Shown here: positions 26,028-34,015 of the stretch, piece by piece | Numbering within the stretch: position 1 is the stretch's first letter | Layout: every line of letters starts with the position of its first letter | Assembly (NCBI RefSeq): GCF_035918095.1 | Contig: NZ_CP109137.1 | Coordinates: 7,442,001 to 7,506,000, forward strand | Origin: Streptomyces sp. NBC_01750 | Lineage (GTDB): Bacteria > Actinomycetota > Actinomycetes > Streptomycetales > Streptomycetaceae | DNA: 64,000 nucleotides | Direction: 5' to 3' | The notes under the pieces: model-generated | Seen by the model: only the letters and a program-made list of their open reading frames with translations | Told to the model about the DNA's origin: nothing | Database searches by the model: none | Made by a program: the position numbers and the translations under genes

Positions 26028-26579
26028 TCAGCCCTGCGGCTTTCGGTATCCCAGTGATGCTTCGATCCGGCCTTCGATCGCGTCCCGGCCGAGAACGGGA
26101 CCGCGTGTGTGCGAACCCGTAAGCCAGGAACGGCATTTAGTGCTCAGCAGCAGTCCGAAGCTCTCGGCCTCGTTCTCCTCGGCCGCGTCGAAGCTCGTAC
26201 GGGCGGCGACCTTGAGCACGGTGTCCTGCAGATCGGCGCCGTCCGTCAGCAGCCGTGCCGCGACGGCCGCGCCCTCGACGTGATGGCTGCTGTGGCCGGC
26301 CTGCATATGCCACAGCTCATGGCCCAGAATGACGAGTTGGTGGTCGGGTGCGGTGCGTTCCTCGATGACGATCAGGTCCTGGTCCGCCATGTCGAGCCAC
26401 AGTCCGCTGGCGGTTCCCGGCGGGAACGAGGCCACGCGGAACTGGACCGGCCGGCCCCGGCGGCTGCCCATCTTCCCGCACAGCGCCGCATAGAGGTCTG
26501 CCGGTTCCGCAGGGACGGGCAGGTCGATTCCGGCGATGAGCTCGCCGCACAACCGCCGCATCTCTTTGCCTATGCTCAC
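26028..26579 (-). CDS. ImmA/IrrE-like metallopeptidase (toxin-component annotated family)
   Basis: The 183-residue protein carries a zinc protease motif HELWH (His87, Glu88, His91) followed by a downstream acidic segment EENEAESFG that can supply the third ligand. In ImmA and IrrE/PprI systems such proteases cut a partner XRE repressor to release a response. The partner here is the XRE gene immediately upstream. Start is GTG 26577-26579 with GGGAG just before. Actinobacterial copies are often named toxin components, without proof of toxicity. Confidence 0.83.
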   Translation of the reverse strand: MSIGKEMRRLCGELIAGIDLPVPAEPADLYAALCGKMGSRRGRPVQFRVASFPPGTASGLWLDMADQDLIVIEERTAPDHQLVILGHELWHMQAGHSSHHVEGAAVAARLLTDGADLQDTVLKVAARTSFDAAEENEAESFGLLLSTKCRSWLTGSHTRGPVLGRDAIEGRIEASLGYRKPQG

Positions 26580-26606
26580 CGTTCTCCCGTCGGCGCAGGG
26601 TGCATT

Positions 26607-27239
26607 TCAGGACTCCGTCGGCTTGACGCTCTCCAGGAGCATGTCGAGCCACTCGGTGACCTTGTCCCGGTGTTTGTCGGTGGGGAGCTGAGCCGCCCGC
26701 CAGGCGATGCCCCGTACCCCGTGGTCCTGCAGCAGACGCTCCAGCGGATCGCCGTCACCGGCGAAGTCCTGCAGCAAGGTCTGCTCGGTGCGCTGCAGCG
26801 CACCGTCGAGTGCGTCGGCGTCCTCGGCGGTCAGGAATCCGGCGTGGACCTTGAAGAACCGCTGGATCGCGTCGCAGTGTTCCATGGTCGGTCTGCGGTC
26901 GCCGTTGATGAGGGCCCCCGCCTGTTGCCGTGACATGCCCGCGCCGTCGGCGATCTCCTGCTGGGTGTAGCGGCGGCCATTGGGCTTCAGCCGTGTCCTG
27001 CGCAACAGGTCGAAGCGCTGCAGAAAGCGTGCCTGGAGGTCGGGTTCGCCGGCCCGCTGCCCGGCGAGCAGAGCGCCGACCACCTCGGCGGGGACGCCCG
27101 AGGCCTCGGAGAGGTTATGAACGTCGAATACCTCGCTGTGGCTCAGCCCGAGCTTGTCCGCAAGCTCGGCGACACGGGCAACGGATGCCGCCAGAGGGAC
27201 TGTGGCCGTCGAACCCGGAACCGAGAAGCCGTCTGTCAC
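26607..27239 (-). CDS. XRE-family regulator paired with the ImmA/IrrE protease
   Basis: This 210-residue protein has a helix-turn-helix around residues 85-125 (RYTQQEIADGAGMSRQQAGALING) inside longer helical segments. I chose GTG 27237-27239 because AGGAG lies 8 bases upstream; longer frames have no ribosome site. It is the first gene of the operon and ends 27 bases before the protease. The likely arrangement is a repressor removed by the protease in response to a signal. The upstream region carries GATAAT on the minus strand as a possible -10. Confidence 0.82.
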   Translation of the reverse strand: MTDGFSVPGSTATVPLAASVARVAELADKLGLSHSEVFDVHNLSEASGVPAEVVGALLAGQRAGEPDLQARFLQRFDLLRRTRLKPNGRRYTQQEIADGAGMSRQQAGALINGDRRPTMEHCDAIQRFFKVHAGFLTAEDADALDGALQRTEQTLLQDFAGDGDPLERLLQDHGVRGIAWRAAQLPTDKHRDKVTEWLDMLLESVKPTES

Positions 27240-27379
27240 CAGTAGGTCTCCTAGATCACGCGAGGTAGCCCCGCACACATTGGGCTGCCGGGAGATTATC
27301 TGTTTCGGGACAGCGTAGCCAGGTCTTGCCACAGCTGTGGCGCGAATTGAGCGGTCAACGGCAGGCAATGCCACGATAG

Positions 27380-27409
27380 TTGACATGGCCGTTGTTGCGG
27401 TAGCAGGAT
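27380..27409 (+). promoter_or_regulatory. Promoter for the MmyB-type regulator
   Basis: TTGACA (27380-27385) and CAGGAT (27404-27409) are 18 bp apart and point toward the regulator gene, leaving a leader of about 60 bases before its ATG at 27477. The opposite strand of the same 240-bp gap must hold the promoter for the XRE-protease operon. Confidence 0.55.
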
Positions 27410-27476
27410 CGCCACGCGGTGATGATGATCCAAATGGCCCTGCCGCAGCGGGACTTCGAGAAGGGTGGCGTTCTCG

Positions 27477-28556
27477 ATGACACATGAGGCAGGCGTGGAA
27501 CGTCCTGGTGTCCAGGGGCGCCGAGGGTGTGCCGGAACGGTGCGGGGCGCGGTGCGGGCGAGGCGGGTCACCGATGTCCTCAGACGGCGCCGGGAGGAAC
27601 TCGGCCTGAGCGTGGCGGACGTGGCCGCGCGGCTCGAGATCAGCACGGGCGCGTACGGCAGCTGGGAGCGGGCACCCGCCAAGGAGTGGACCGACGAAAT
27701 GCTCTGTGCCCTGGTCAAGGCTCTCGAGATGAGCGATCAGCAGGGCGGGTGGCTCTTCCGCCTCGCGGTCGACCGTGATCCGCCGCCACCCTGGACGACG
27801 CCTGTCGGGGCGTCCGTTCCGGTGCCGCCGCTGGGGCCCGCGCGACCGTCAGGTCCCGCGTTTCCGGCCGGTCCCGTGCGCCCGTACATCCCGGTGCCCC
27901 CGTCGTTGCCCGCGAGCCCGTCCGATCCCGCGGATCCGGCTGATCCCACGGAGGGTTCCGACCCCGAGACACGTGCCTATCTGCGTGACTACGCGACGAT
28001 GATGGACGCCGTGCCGCTGCCTTCCGTGCTCTTCGACCGGCGCTGGGAGGTGGCGCACGCCAACCCGGCCTTCGACGCGCTCTTCCGCGGCGTCGGGCCG
28101 CACCCCACGGCCATGCCTGACCAGAACTTCCTCCGGTTCGTGCTCTTCCACCCGGATGCGGGCACGGTGCTCGCCGACCGCGAGACAAGCTGGTGCCTGC
28201 CCCTGCTGGCGCGGCTGGAGTCGGCCCTGGAGGCCGACGCCGAGGACCGTGTCCTTCAGGCCATTCGTCGCGACATCGCCGAGGACCCGATCATGGACGC
28301 CGCCTACCGGTGCGGACTTCCGCACTGGATGCGTGCCGCAGGCGCGGCCGCTGTCCACCACGACGGGGTCTTACGGCCGCTCCATCACCCCGATCCCCGC
28401 TGGGGACGCACCGAGTGCCGGATCGTCGACGAGACCCCCGCGAGCCTTCAGGACCGGGGATTCACCCGGATGACGCTGGTACTGCGTGAAACCCGCGTCG
28501 CCGAACCGGTGCTGCGGAGGGGCAAGTCGCATCTGAGGGCCGTCTCCAGCGGCTGA
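27477..28556 (+). CDS. XRE-family regulator with MmyB-like ligand-binding domain
   Basis: The 359-residue regulator has an XRE helix-turn-helix at about 33-90 (VLRRRREELGLSVADVAARLE) and a C-terminal MmyB-like PAS-type domain (about 168-340), which in relatives binds fatty acids. Between them lies an unusually long proline-rich linker of about 60 residues (101-163) with PxxP-like runs such as PVPPLGPARPSGPAFP. I chose ATG 27477 with GGTGG 8 bases upstream; GTG 27465 is possible. It diverges from the XRE-ImmA operon, so cross-regulation is plausible. Confidence 0.88.
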   Translation: MTHEAGVERPGVQGRRGCAGTVRGAVRARRVTDVLRRRREELGLSVADVAARLEISTGAYGSWERAPAKEWTDEMLCALVKALEMSDQQGGWLFRLAVDRDPPPPWTTPVGASVPVPPLGPARPSGPAFPAGPVRPYIPVPPSLPASPSDPADPADPTEGSDPETRAYLRDYATMMDAVPLPSVLFDRRWEVAHANPAFDALFRGVGPHPTAMPDQNFLRFVLFHPDAGTVLADRETSWCLPLLARLESALEADAEDRVLQAIRRDIAEDPIMDAAYRCGLPHWMRAAGAAAVHHDGVLRPLHHPDPRWGRTECRIVDETPASLQDRGFTRMTLVLRETRVAEPVLRRGKSHLRAVSSG

Positions 28557-28633
28557 ACCGGGACCCGGAGGCCGATGCCGCCGGCAGCAGCCTCACCCTT
28601 GTCATGGGTTGGCGCGTCCATGACGATGAACTC

Positions 28634-30091
28634 ATGTCGCAGCAGACCTCAGGAAACGCAGGCGGCCCCATCAACCCCCGTGGCACCGGCCGGAGAACGG
28701 TTCTGTCGGCCGCAGCCGGAACCGCCGCGCTCGGCGCGGCGCTGTCCGGCGCCGGCATACCGCCCGCGGCCGCCGCGGCGCGCACCCCCGACCGCGAGAC
28801 TCCCGCCACCGCCCAGCCGCCCACCCGTGAACTGCGCGCGCTCCTGCGGGAGATCGACCGCGACCGAATCGAAGCGACGGTGCGCAAGCTCGCCTCCTTC
28901 GGCACCCGGCACACTCTCTCCAGCCAGGACGACCCGGAGCGCGGGATCGGCGCGGCCCGCGACTGGATCCTCGCCGAGCTGAAGCGGTACGCCGCGGGCA
29001 GCGGCGGCCGGATGACGGTCGAGCTGCAGTCCTATGTCCAGCAGCCGGTGCCGCGTATCCCCGTGGCGACCCGGATCACCAACATCGTCGCGACCCTGCG
29101 CGGCTCCACCGCCCCCGAGCGTGTCTATGTCGTCTCCGGGCACTACGACTCACGCGCCACCGACGTCATGGACGCCACCGGCGACGCGCCCGGCGCCGAC
29201 GACGACGCCTCCGGGGTGGCCGTCGCCATGGAGCTCGCCCGGGTCATGGCCACCCGCCGTCCCGCCGCGACCATCGTCTTCGCGGCCGTCGCCGGCGAGG
29301 AGCAGGGCCTGTTCGGCGCCGCACACATGGCGCAGACCTTCAAGACGGCCGGCGTGGACCTCCAGGGCATGTTCACCGACGACATCGTGGGCAGCCCCAC
29401 GGCCGACGACGGGACCCGGGATCCGTACACCATCCGCCTGTTCGCCGAGGGAGTCCCCACCTCCGAGACCCCCGAAGAGGCCGCGACCCGCCGTTCGGTG
29501 GGCGGCGAGAACGACTCCCCGTCCCGCCAGCTCGCCCGCTTCGTACGCGATGTGGCCGACAACGACGCCACCGGTATGCACGTCCGCGTCGTCTACCGCC
29601 GCGACCGCTATCTGCGCGGCGGCGACCACATCCCCTACCTCGAACGCGGCTTCCCCGCGGCCCGGTTCACCGAGCCCGCCGAGGATTTCGCGCACCAGCA
29701 CCAGGATGTGAAGGTGGTCGACGGCAAGCAGTACGGCGATCTGCCGGAGTTCTGCGACTTCGGCTACGTCGCGCGCGTGGCCAAGGTCAACGGCGCCGCC
29801 CTGTGGACCCTCGCCCAGGCGCCCGGCACCCCCAAGGGAGCGAAGATCCTCACCAGCGCGCTGACCAACGCGACGGAGCTGGTGTGGCAGCGCGGGGGCG
29901 AAGCCGATCTCGCCGGCTACGAGGTGGTGTGGCGCGAGACCACCGCGCCCGAGTGGACCCATGTCATCCGGGCCGGTGATACGACCAGTCACACGGTCGA
30001 TCTCTCCAAGGACAATGTCTTCTTCGGCGTCCGTGCCGTGAACCGGGCCGGATTGCGCAGCCCGGTGGCATTCCCCGCTCCCCAGCGCTGA
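28634..30091 (+). CDS. Tat-exported M28-family aminopeptidase
   Basis: This 485-residue protein has a Tat signal (RGTGRRTVLSAAAG) and an M28 zinc peptidase domain. Metal and catalytic motifs are HYDSR, GADDDASGVAVAMELAR, and AGEEQGLFGA, with later Asp and His in TDDIVG and DFAHQHQD. The last ~100 residues look like a fibronectin type III module (ATELVWQRGGEADLAGYEV). It probably releases N-terminal residues from proteins outside the cell. ATG 28634 is chosen as the start nearest the signal peptide; ribosome site is weak. Confidence 0.88.
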   Translation: MSQQTSGNAGGPINPRGTGRRTVLSAAAGTAALGAALSGAGIPPAAAAARTPDRETPATAQPPTRELRALLREIDRDRIEATVRKLASFGTRHTLSSQDDPERGIGAARDWILAELKRYAAGSGGRMTVELQSYVQQPVPRIPVATRITNIVATLRGSTAPERVYVVSGHYDSRATDVMDATGDAPGADDDASGVAVAMELARVMATRRPAATIVFAAVAGEEQGLFGAAHMAQTFKTAGVDLQGMFTDDIVGSPTADDGTRDPYTIRLFAEGVPTSETPEEAATRRSVGGENDSPSRQLARFVRDVADNDATGMHVRVVYRRDRYLRGGDHIPYLERGFPAARFTEPAEDFAHQHQDVKVVDGKQYGDLPEFCDFGYVARVAKVNGAALWTLAQAPGTPKGAKILTSALTNATELVWQRGGEADLAGYEVVWRETTAPEWTHVIRAGDTTSHTVDLSKDNVFFGVRAVNRAGLRSPVAFPAPQR

Positions 30092-30273
30092 TCCGGCGGC
30101 CGGCCGGCTACCGCGAAGGAAGCCCGCCGCCGACGGGAGCGACTGCCGCGGGCCGTGGCCGGAGCTGAGCGGCTGCCCCGAACGAAGGTCCGCCGCCCGC
30201 GCCTGGAGCGAGAGTCGACCGGCCGGGCGCATGGTCGTACGGCACTTGCACTTCCGCGCTGAGGAGAGTGGCC

Positions 30274-30486
30274 ATGCCGTCCCTGAGAAGTTTTGTCCTC
30301 GTCGATGTGCTGCGTCCGGTGGGCCGGGCGCTGATCGCCTACGGGATGTACTGGGTGTGGATCCCGGACGTCAGCCATGAGGAAATCATGCCGCGGGACA
30401 GTTTCCCCCGCGAGGACAGCCAGGAATATCTCAGTCTGTTCGGCCCGGTGGGCGTTTCTGGTCCGGGACCCGGTGACGGCCGCTGA
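30274..30486 (+). CDS. Small protein, possibly DUF6059-like
   Basis: The 70-residue product starts MPSLRSFVLVDVLRPVGRAL and includes IAYGMYWVWIP, a short hydrophobic segment resembling DUF6059 proteins of Streptomyces. GAGGAGAG upstream of ATG 30274 is a strong ribosome site and the best evidence that it is translated. The C-terminus is Gly/Pro-rich and poorly conserved-looking. Function unknown. Confidence 0.55.
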   Translation: MPSLRSFVLVDVLRPVGRALIAYGMYWVWIPDVSHEEIMPRDSFPREDSQEYLSLFGPVGVSGPGPGDGR

Positions 30487-30505
30487 CGACGAGAGGCCGA
30501 CGACG

Positions 30506-30952
30506 TCACGACCGGATCCGGTCGAGGTGCCGCTCCTGCAGCTCCCGGCTGCTGCGCATGAAGTCCAGCAGTAGTTCCAGCTGTTCGGTGGTGCAGCGCG
30601 CGACATGCCGGAACCCGTCCTGGGTGAGGGGCCGAAGATCTCCTCCACAGCCCGTACGGCTCTGGGCGCCGGCCGCACCACCGACCTGCGCCGGTCCCCG
30701 GGATCGGGGGAGCGGGTCACATAGCCGGGCCGGTCCAGGCGGTCCAGCAGGGCCGTGACACTGCCCGTGGTGAGCCCGAGCGCCGCACCCAGTTCGCTGG
30801 GTGCGGCGCTTTCGCGCTATGAGGATGTCCAGGCAGCGCGGATCCGTGCGGTTGATTCCCAGTAGCGGGGCGGCCGCGGCGTCGAAGGAGTCGACTGCCG
30901 TCCGGAGCGCGCGGATTTCGCCGTACGCCGGCCGCTCCGAGGGCAAGGACAT
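30506..30952 (-). pseudogene. MarR-family regulator broken by two compensating frameshifts
   Basis: Starting at ATG 30950-30952 the frame gives MSLPSERPAYGEIRAL and LGINRTDPRCLDIL, a MarR N-terminus. Near 30811-30820 the MarR homology moves to another frame (ESAAPSELGAALGLTTGSV, TALLDRLDRPGYVTRSPDPG). At the G-run 30628-30631 it returns to the first frame (LTQDGFRHVARCTTEQLEL). One extra base and one missing base would explain this. All MarR helices and the wing remain if the shifts are corrected, so this is either a recent pseudogene or two sequencing errors. The first shift adjoins a perfect 12-bp hairpin. Confidence 0.8.
30781..30808. repeat. Perfect 12-bp inverted repeat with TTCG loop inside MarR coding region
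   Basis: CGCCGCACCCAG (30781-30792), TTCG, CTGGGTGCGGCG (30797-30808). The stem is GC-rich and has no mismatch. It encodes part of the recognition region of the MarR domain and lies directly beside the first frameshift. Confidence 0.9.
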
Positions 30953-31243
30953 GCGGCTGCCGTACGGCGCACCGCGACGGCACTCTGCCCACCGTCGACG
31001 CCCCCGGGGAGTGTCCCCGAGGGAAAACCCCAGGGCTGCCCTCTGACTTCTCAACAGGGCCTTGAGCGCGCCCCCTTGGCCTCGGAGCAGCGGCTTCCGG
31101 GCATCCCGGCGGCTCTCCGCAGGTCAGGGGCGTGCGTATGGCGCCTCGTCAGGTCCAGGCGATCAGGAGCTTGCGCTCACCCGGCGAGAAGCCAGGCCGG
31201 GGCCTGACCCGTTCCCGCGCCCGGCCCATGTTCTCACCGGCCG

Positions 31244-31537
31244 TCAGCGCATCGACGCGACGGCCCACTCCGAGGCCACTGCCACTGCGACGCCGACCCC
31301 CAGCACCGCCGTGGCCACGCGCGTACGCCCCTGTCGGCTGAGTACGAGCGCGCTGCCGGACAGGATCAGCGCGATGCCGTAGAAGCCCATGGTCAGCACC
31401 GAGTGCGTGCTGCCGAGCCGCAGCACCAGGGTGGCGCCCACGGCGATCATGATGACCGCGGAGAGGGCTATCCGTATACGGCGCGCCTGACGTGGTGTGA
31501 GCCCCTGCCGCTCCGGGCTCGAATTGGCTTCTGACAT
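31244..31537 (-). CDS. Small membrane protein of unknown function
   Basis: The 97-residue protein has a polar N-terminus (MSEANSSPERQGLTPRQARR) and three hydrophobic segments (about 23-40, 48-65 and 72-90). No family is recognised. It is single and faces the disrupted MarR gene in the same direction, separated by about 290 bp. Start ATG 31535-31537. Confidence 0.65.
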   Translation of the reverse strand: MSEANSSPERQGLTPRQARRIRIALSAVIMIAVGATLVLRLGSTHSVLTMGFYGIALILSGSALVLSRQGRTRVATAVLGVGVAVAVASEWAVASMR

Positions 31538-31601
31538 GCCCGAAGACTAGCCGTCGAGTCCCTGTGTGGGCCGCACCGGGCCGACTTGTGATCCGCTCAG
31601 G

Positions 31602-32021
31602 TCACGCACGGCGTGCGCTGCCGACCTCGGCCGTCCACAGCGGTGCCGTGCCGGTCAGCTGGCAGGCCATCAGATAGAGCGGGATCGGCGGAGTGTAGGG
31701 GCTGGTGCCGTCGGGCCAGCGGATCAGCCGCGGGTTCGTCGCCGGTACGTATGCGCCGCGGGCGTAGTGCGAGGGCAGCGGCCAGGTCAGTTCGAGGTCC
31801 GAGCCGGCGGGCACGATCCACCACCACCAGTCACTGTCCGCGAATACGCAGCCGTTCCGCGGCAGACGGCCAAGGAGCCGGAATCCGTACCGGGCGGGCA
31901 CGCCCACGGCGTCGCAGCCCAGCGTGGCCGGCAGCGCGGGCGGCGGAACGAGCCTGGTCATCCGGCACTCGCCGGCACGGCGGCCGCCCCGCAGGAGGAG
32001 GGTGGCCAGATGTTTCATCAT
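31602..32021 (-). CDS. Hypothetical protein coupled to an HATPase gene
   Basis: This 139-residue protein has a central DSDWWWWIVPAGSDLELTWP stretch and a DGTSPYTPPIPLYLMACQLTG segment that look like a compact folded domain. ATG 32019-32021 overlaps the stop of the HATPase gene (ATGA), so they are co-translated. Similar proteins accompany HATPase/XRE/DUF397 clusters in streptomycetes, without known function. Confidence 0.7.
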   Translation of the reverse strand: MMKHLATLLLRGGRRAGECRMTRLVPPPALPATLGCDAVGVPARYGFRLLGRLPRNGCVFADSDWWWWIVPAGSDLELTWPLPSHYARGAYVPATNPRLIRWPDGTSPYTPPIPLYLMACQLTGTAPLWTAEVGSARRA

Positions 32022-32506
32022 GGACTCTCCGACCAGTACGGCACTTGTGTTCCGTACGGCAGTTCGTCCTGGTGCGGCAGTTCGGCCCACACGATGCGGC
32101 CGGGTCCGAGGTGCGACGCGTGCGAGCCCCAAGCGCTGCTGAGGGACTCGACCAGCAGCAGCCCGCGTCCCCGTTCCTCGTCGATGGCGCGGCACACATG
32201 CGGGTCGGTGGGTGCGGAACCCTGGTCGTGCACGGTGATGCGCAGGCGCTCAATGCCGTTGAGAAGTTCGCAGGCGACCAGATGGCCGTCGGTGTGCACG
32301 ACCGCGTTGGTGACCAGTTCGGAGACGACCAGCATCGCCGTATCGTGAACATCGCCGCCTATGCCCCAGTGGTGCAGCCGCCGGCGGGCGAGTTTTCTGG
32401 CACTGGAGACAAATTCGACGCGGGCCGGTAGCTCGAAGCCGTACCGGTGATGAGGAGTCCCCAAGCACGGGTTCAGGTGCCGGGGGGTGAGCGCGTCACG
32501 GTTCAC
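32018..32506 (-). CDS. RsbW-like HATPase (anti-sigma factor type ATP-binding protein)
   Basis: The 162-residue protein has the GHKL fold: VSELVTNAVVHTDG (N-box), LRITVHDQGSAPTDPHV (G1 box) and ERGRGLLLVESLSSAWG (G2 box). These are the hallmarks of RsbW/SpoIIAB-like kinases found in large numbers in Streptomyces. I chose GTG 32504-32506, which has GGGGAGAGA 8 bases upstream; ATG 32572 would add 22 residues but lacks a ribosome site and would read through the inverted repeat. It diverges from an XRE/DUF397 pair, a recurring conservon-like arrangement. Confidence 0.8.
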   Translation of the reverse strand: MNRDALTPRHLNPCLGTPHHRYGFELPARVEFVSSARKLARRRLHHWGIGGDVHDTAMLVVSELVTNAVVHTDGHLVACELLNGIERLRITVHDQGSAPTDPHVCRAIDEERGRGLLLVESLSSAWGSHASHLGPGRIVWAELPHQDELPYGTQVPYWSESP

Positions 32507-32545
32507 ACGGCCACTCTCTCCCCGGAGGGCGCACATTGGCAAGAG

Positions 32546-32568
32546 CCACTCTGAAAATTGCAGAGTGG
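32546..32568. promoter_or_regulatory. Inverted repeat in the HATPase-XRE divergent promoter
   Basis: CCACTCTG (32546-32553), AAAATTG, CAGAGTGG (32561-32568) form perfect 8-bp arms. The site is between the divergent HATPase and XRE genes, in an AT-rich patch, and is a likely binding site for the XRE protein or another regulator. Confidence 0.6.
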
Positions 32569-32629
32569 GCATATTCATCGCTGTGGGGGCGTGGCACACT
32601 GCTCGCAACAGCACAGGGGAGGTCTGGGA

Positions 32630-33490
32630 GTGAGCGAACCGCGGTCCGCCCCAACCGTGGGTCAGGTCGTTCTCGGTAAGCGCTTGCAGGATCTGCGGGA
32701 GCGAGCCGGTCTCAGGCGTGAAGAGGCCGCCAAAGTGCTGCGTGTCGCAGCGGGCACGATCCGCAGGATGGAGACGGCCGAGGTCGCGCTGAAAATCCCT
32801 TATGTTCAGCTCCTGTTGAACGCGTACGGGATCACGGACGACGAGGCGCGCGGCTTTATCGAGCTGGCCGAAGAGGCCAATAAGCCGGGCTGGTGGCAGC
32901 GCTTCCATGACGTGCTGCCGGGCTGGTTCAGCATGTACGTCAGCCTGGAGGGTGCGGCCGCCCTCATCCGGGCGTACGAACCGCAGTTCGTACCCGGTCT
33001 GCTGCAGACGGAGGACTACGCTCGGGCGATCATGCTCGCCGGAGCCGTCGGCCAGACGGATCCGGCGGACATCGAGCGCCATGTGGCGCTGCGGATGGAA
33101 CGTCAGTCCCTGCTCACCAAACCCGGCGCACCCAGACTCTGGGTGATCATGGATGAGACGGTGTTCCGCCGACCCGTCGGCGGTCCAGGTGTCATGAGAG
33201 CACAGATCGACCGGTTGCTCGAAGGCGCCGAACTGCCCCATGTGACTCTGCAGATAGCGGAGTTCGCGACCGGACACCACGCCGGCACCTATGGGCCGTT
33301 CGTCCTCTTCCGGTTCGCCGTCCCCGAACTCCCGGACATGGTCTACAGCGAGTATCTGACCGGCGCCGTCTATCTGGACGCGCGCCCCGAGGTCGCATCG
33401 CATCTTGAGGTCCTGGACCGCATGGCTGCGCAGGCCGCGACTGCACAACGTACGAAGGAGATCCTCAGGGATCTCCGCGAGGAGCTGTGA
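32630..33490 (+). CDS. XRE-family regulator with DUF5753 domain
   Basis: The 286-residue protein has an N-terminal helix-turn-helix (about 12-68; LGKRLQDLRERAGLRREEAAKVL) and a DUF5753 domain marked by RAYEPQFVPGLLQTEDYARA and HVTLQIAEFATGHHAG. Such proteins (Scr1/BldB-neighbour type) nearly always pair with a DUF397 protein, as here. AGGGGAGG 7 bases before GTG 32630 supports the start. Stop is directly followed by the DUF397 ATG. Confidence 0.93.
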   Translation: MSEPRSAPTVGQVVLGKRLQDLRERAGLRREEAAKVLRVAAGTIRRMETAEVALKIPYVQLLLNAYGITDDEARGFIELAEEANKPGWWQRFHDVLPGWFSMYVSLEGAAALIRAYEPQFVPGLLQTEDYARAIMLAGAVGQTDPADIERHVALRMERQSLLTKPGAPRLWVIMDETVFRRPVGGPGVMRAQIDRLLEGAELPHVTLQIAEFATGHHAGTYGPFVLFRFAVPELPDMVYSEYLTGAVYLDARPEVASHLEVLDRMAAQAATAQRTKEILRDLREEL

Positions 33491-33727
33491 ATGGATCGCA
33501 TATACAACGGCATGCCCGCAGCGGAGTTGGGTGCCGAGGGCTGGCACAAGCCGTGGAGCGGCGGCAACGGCGGCAACTGCTTCGAGACCATGAAGCTCGC
33601 CGACGGCAGGGTCGCGGTGCGTCAGTCCGCCGACCCCGACGGCCCCGCGCTGATCTACACCTCCGGCGAGATCGCCGCGTTCATCCAGGGGGCCAAGTCC
33701 GGGAAGGCGGACTTTCTTCTCACCTGA
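33491..33727 (+). CDS. DUF397 domain protein
   Basis: The 78-residue protein shows the DUF397 pattern: WHKPWSGGNGGNCFETM, DGRVAVRQSADPDGPALIY and a final FIQGAKSGKADFLL. It starts on the base after the upstream XRE stop. Relatives act as partners of the XRE/DUF5753 protein and influence development and antibiotic production in Streptomyces. Confidence 0.93.
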   Translation: MDRIYNGMPAAELGAEGWHKPWSGGNGGNCFETMKLADGRVAVRQSADPDGPALIYTSGEIAAFIQGAKSGKADFLLT

Positions 33728-33769
33728 TTCCTGAACCGCACCTCACCACCGCGACATATGGAGCGAGAG

Positions 33770-34015
33770 ATGACCGGTCACGACCACACCGCAGTCCGGA
33801 TCGACACCGCCGAGCCGTATCCGGCGCGGGAGTACGCCTGGCGGGTCTTCCCGGCCGCCCATGGGCATCAGGAGCCGGGCGTGGGGCGGACCGCCGGCGA
33901 CGATCCGGTCGTGGGACGTGCGGGCGATCCCCTCCCAGGATCTGAGGCCGGTCCGGCCCCGGGACGTACGGCCGATCCGGCCCCGGGACCTGCGGGCATC
34001 CCCCGCGTGGCCTAG
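33770..34015 (+). pseudogene. Truncated DUF574-type methyltransferase fragment
   Basis: The first ~25 residues (MTGHDHTAVRIDTAEPYPAR then EYAW) match the N-terminus of the intact methyltransferase at 14414 (MTGTEPAAARIDTSKPHPAR then VYDW). After that all family sequence is lost: the rest is Gly/Pro/Asp-rich and encoded by a 4 x 24-bp tandem repeat, ending at a TAG at 34013-34015. The SAM-binding core is missing, so it cannot be an active enzyme. DUF574 genes commonly follow XRE/DUF397 pairs, so this is probably the decayed third member. Start ATG 33770 has GAGCGAGAG upstream, so a short peptide may still be made. Confidence 0.75.
33901..33996 (+). repeat. Four 24-bp tandem repeats
   Basis: Units are 33901-33924, 33925-33948, 33949-33972 and 33973-33996. 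Each begins C(G/A)(A/G)TCC and contains GGGAC or a variant near the middle; units 3 and 4 are closest. The unit length is a multiple of three, so the frame stays open. Confidence 0.85.

Noticed and set aside
26028..27239. Simple toxin-antitoxin pair
   Set aside because: The protease motif and HTH fit ImmA/IrrE regulation better, and the operon continues into membrane and oxidase genes.
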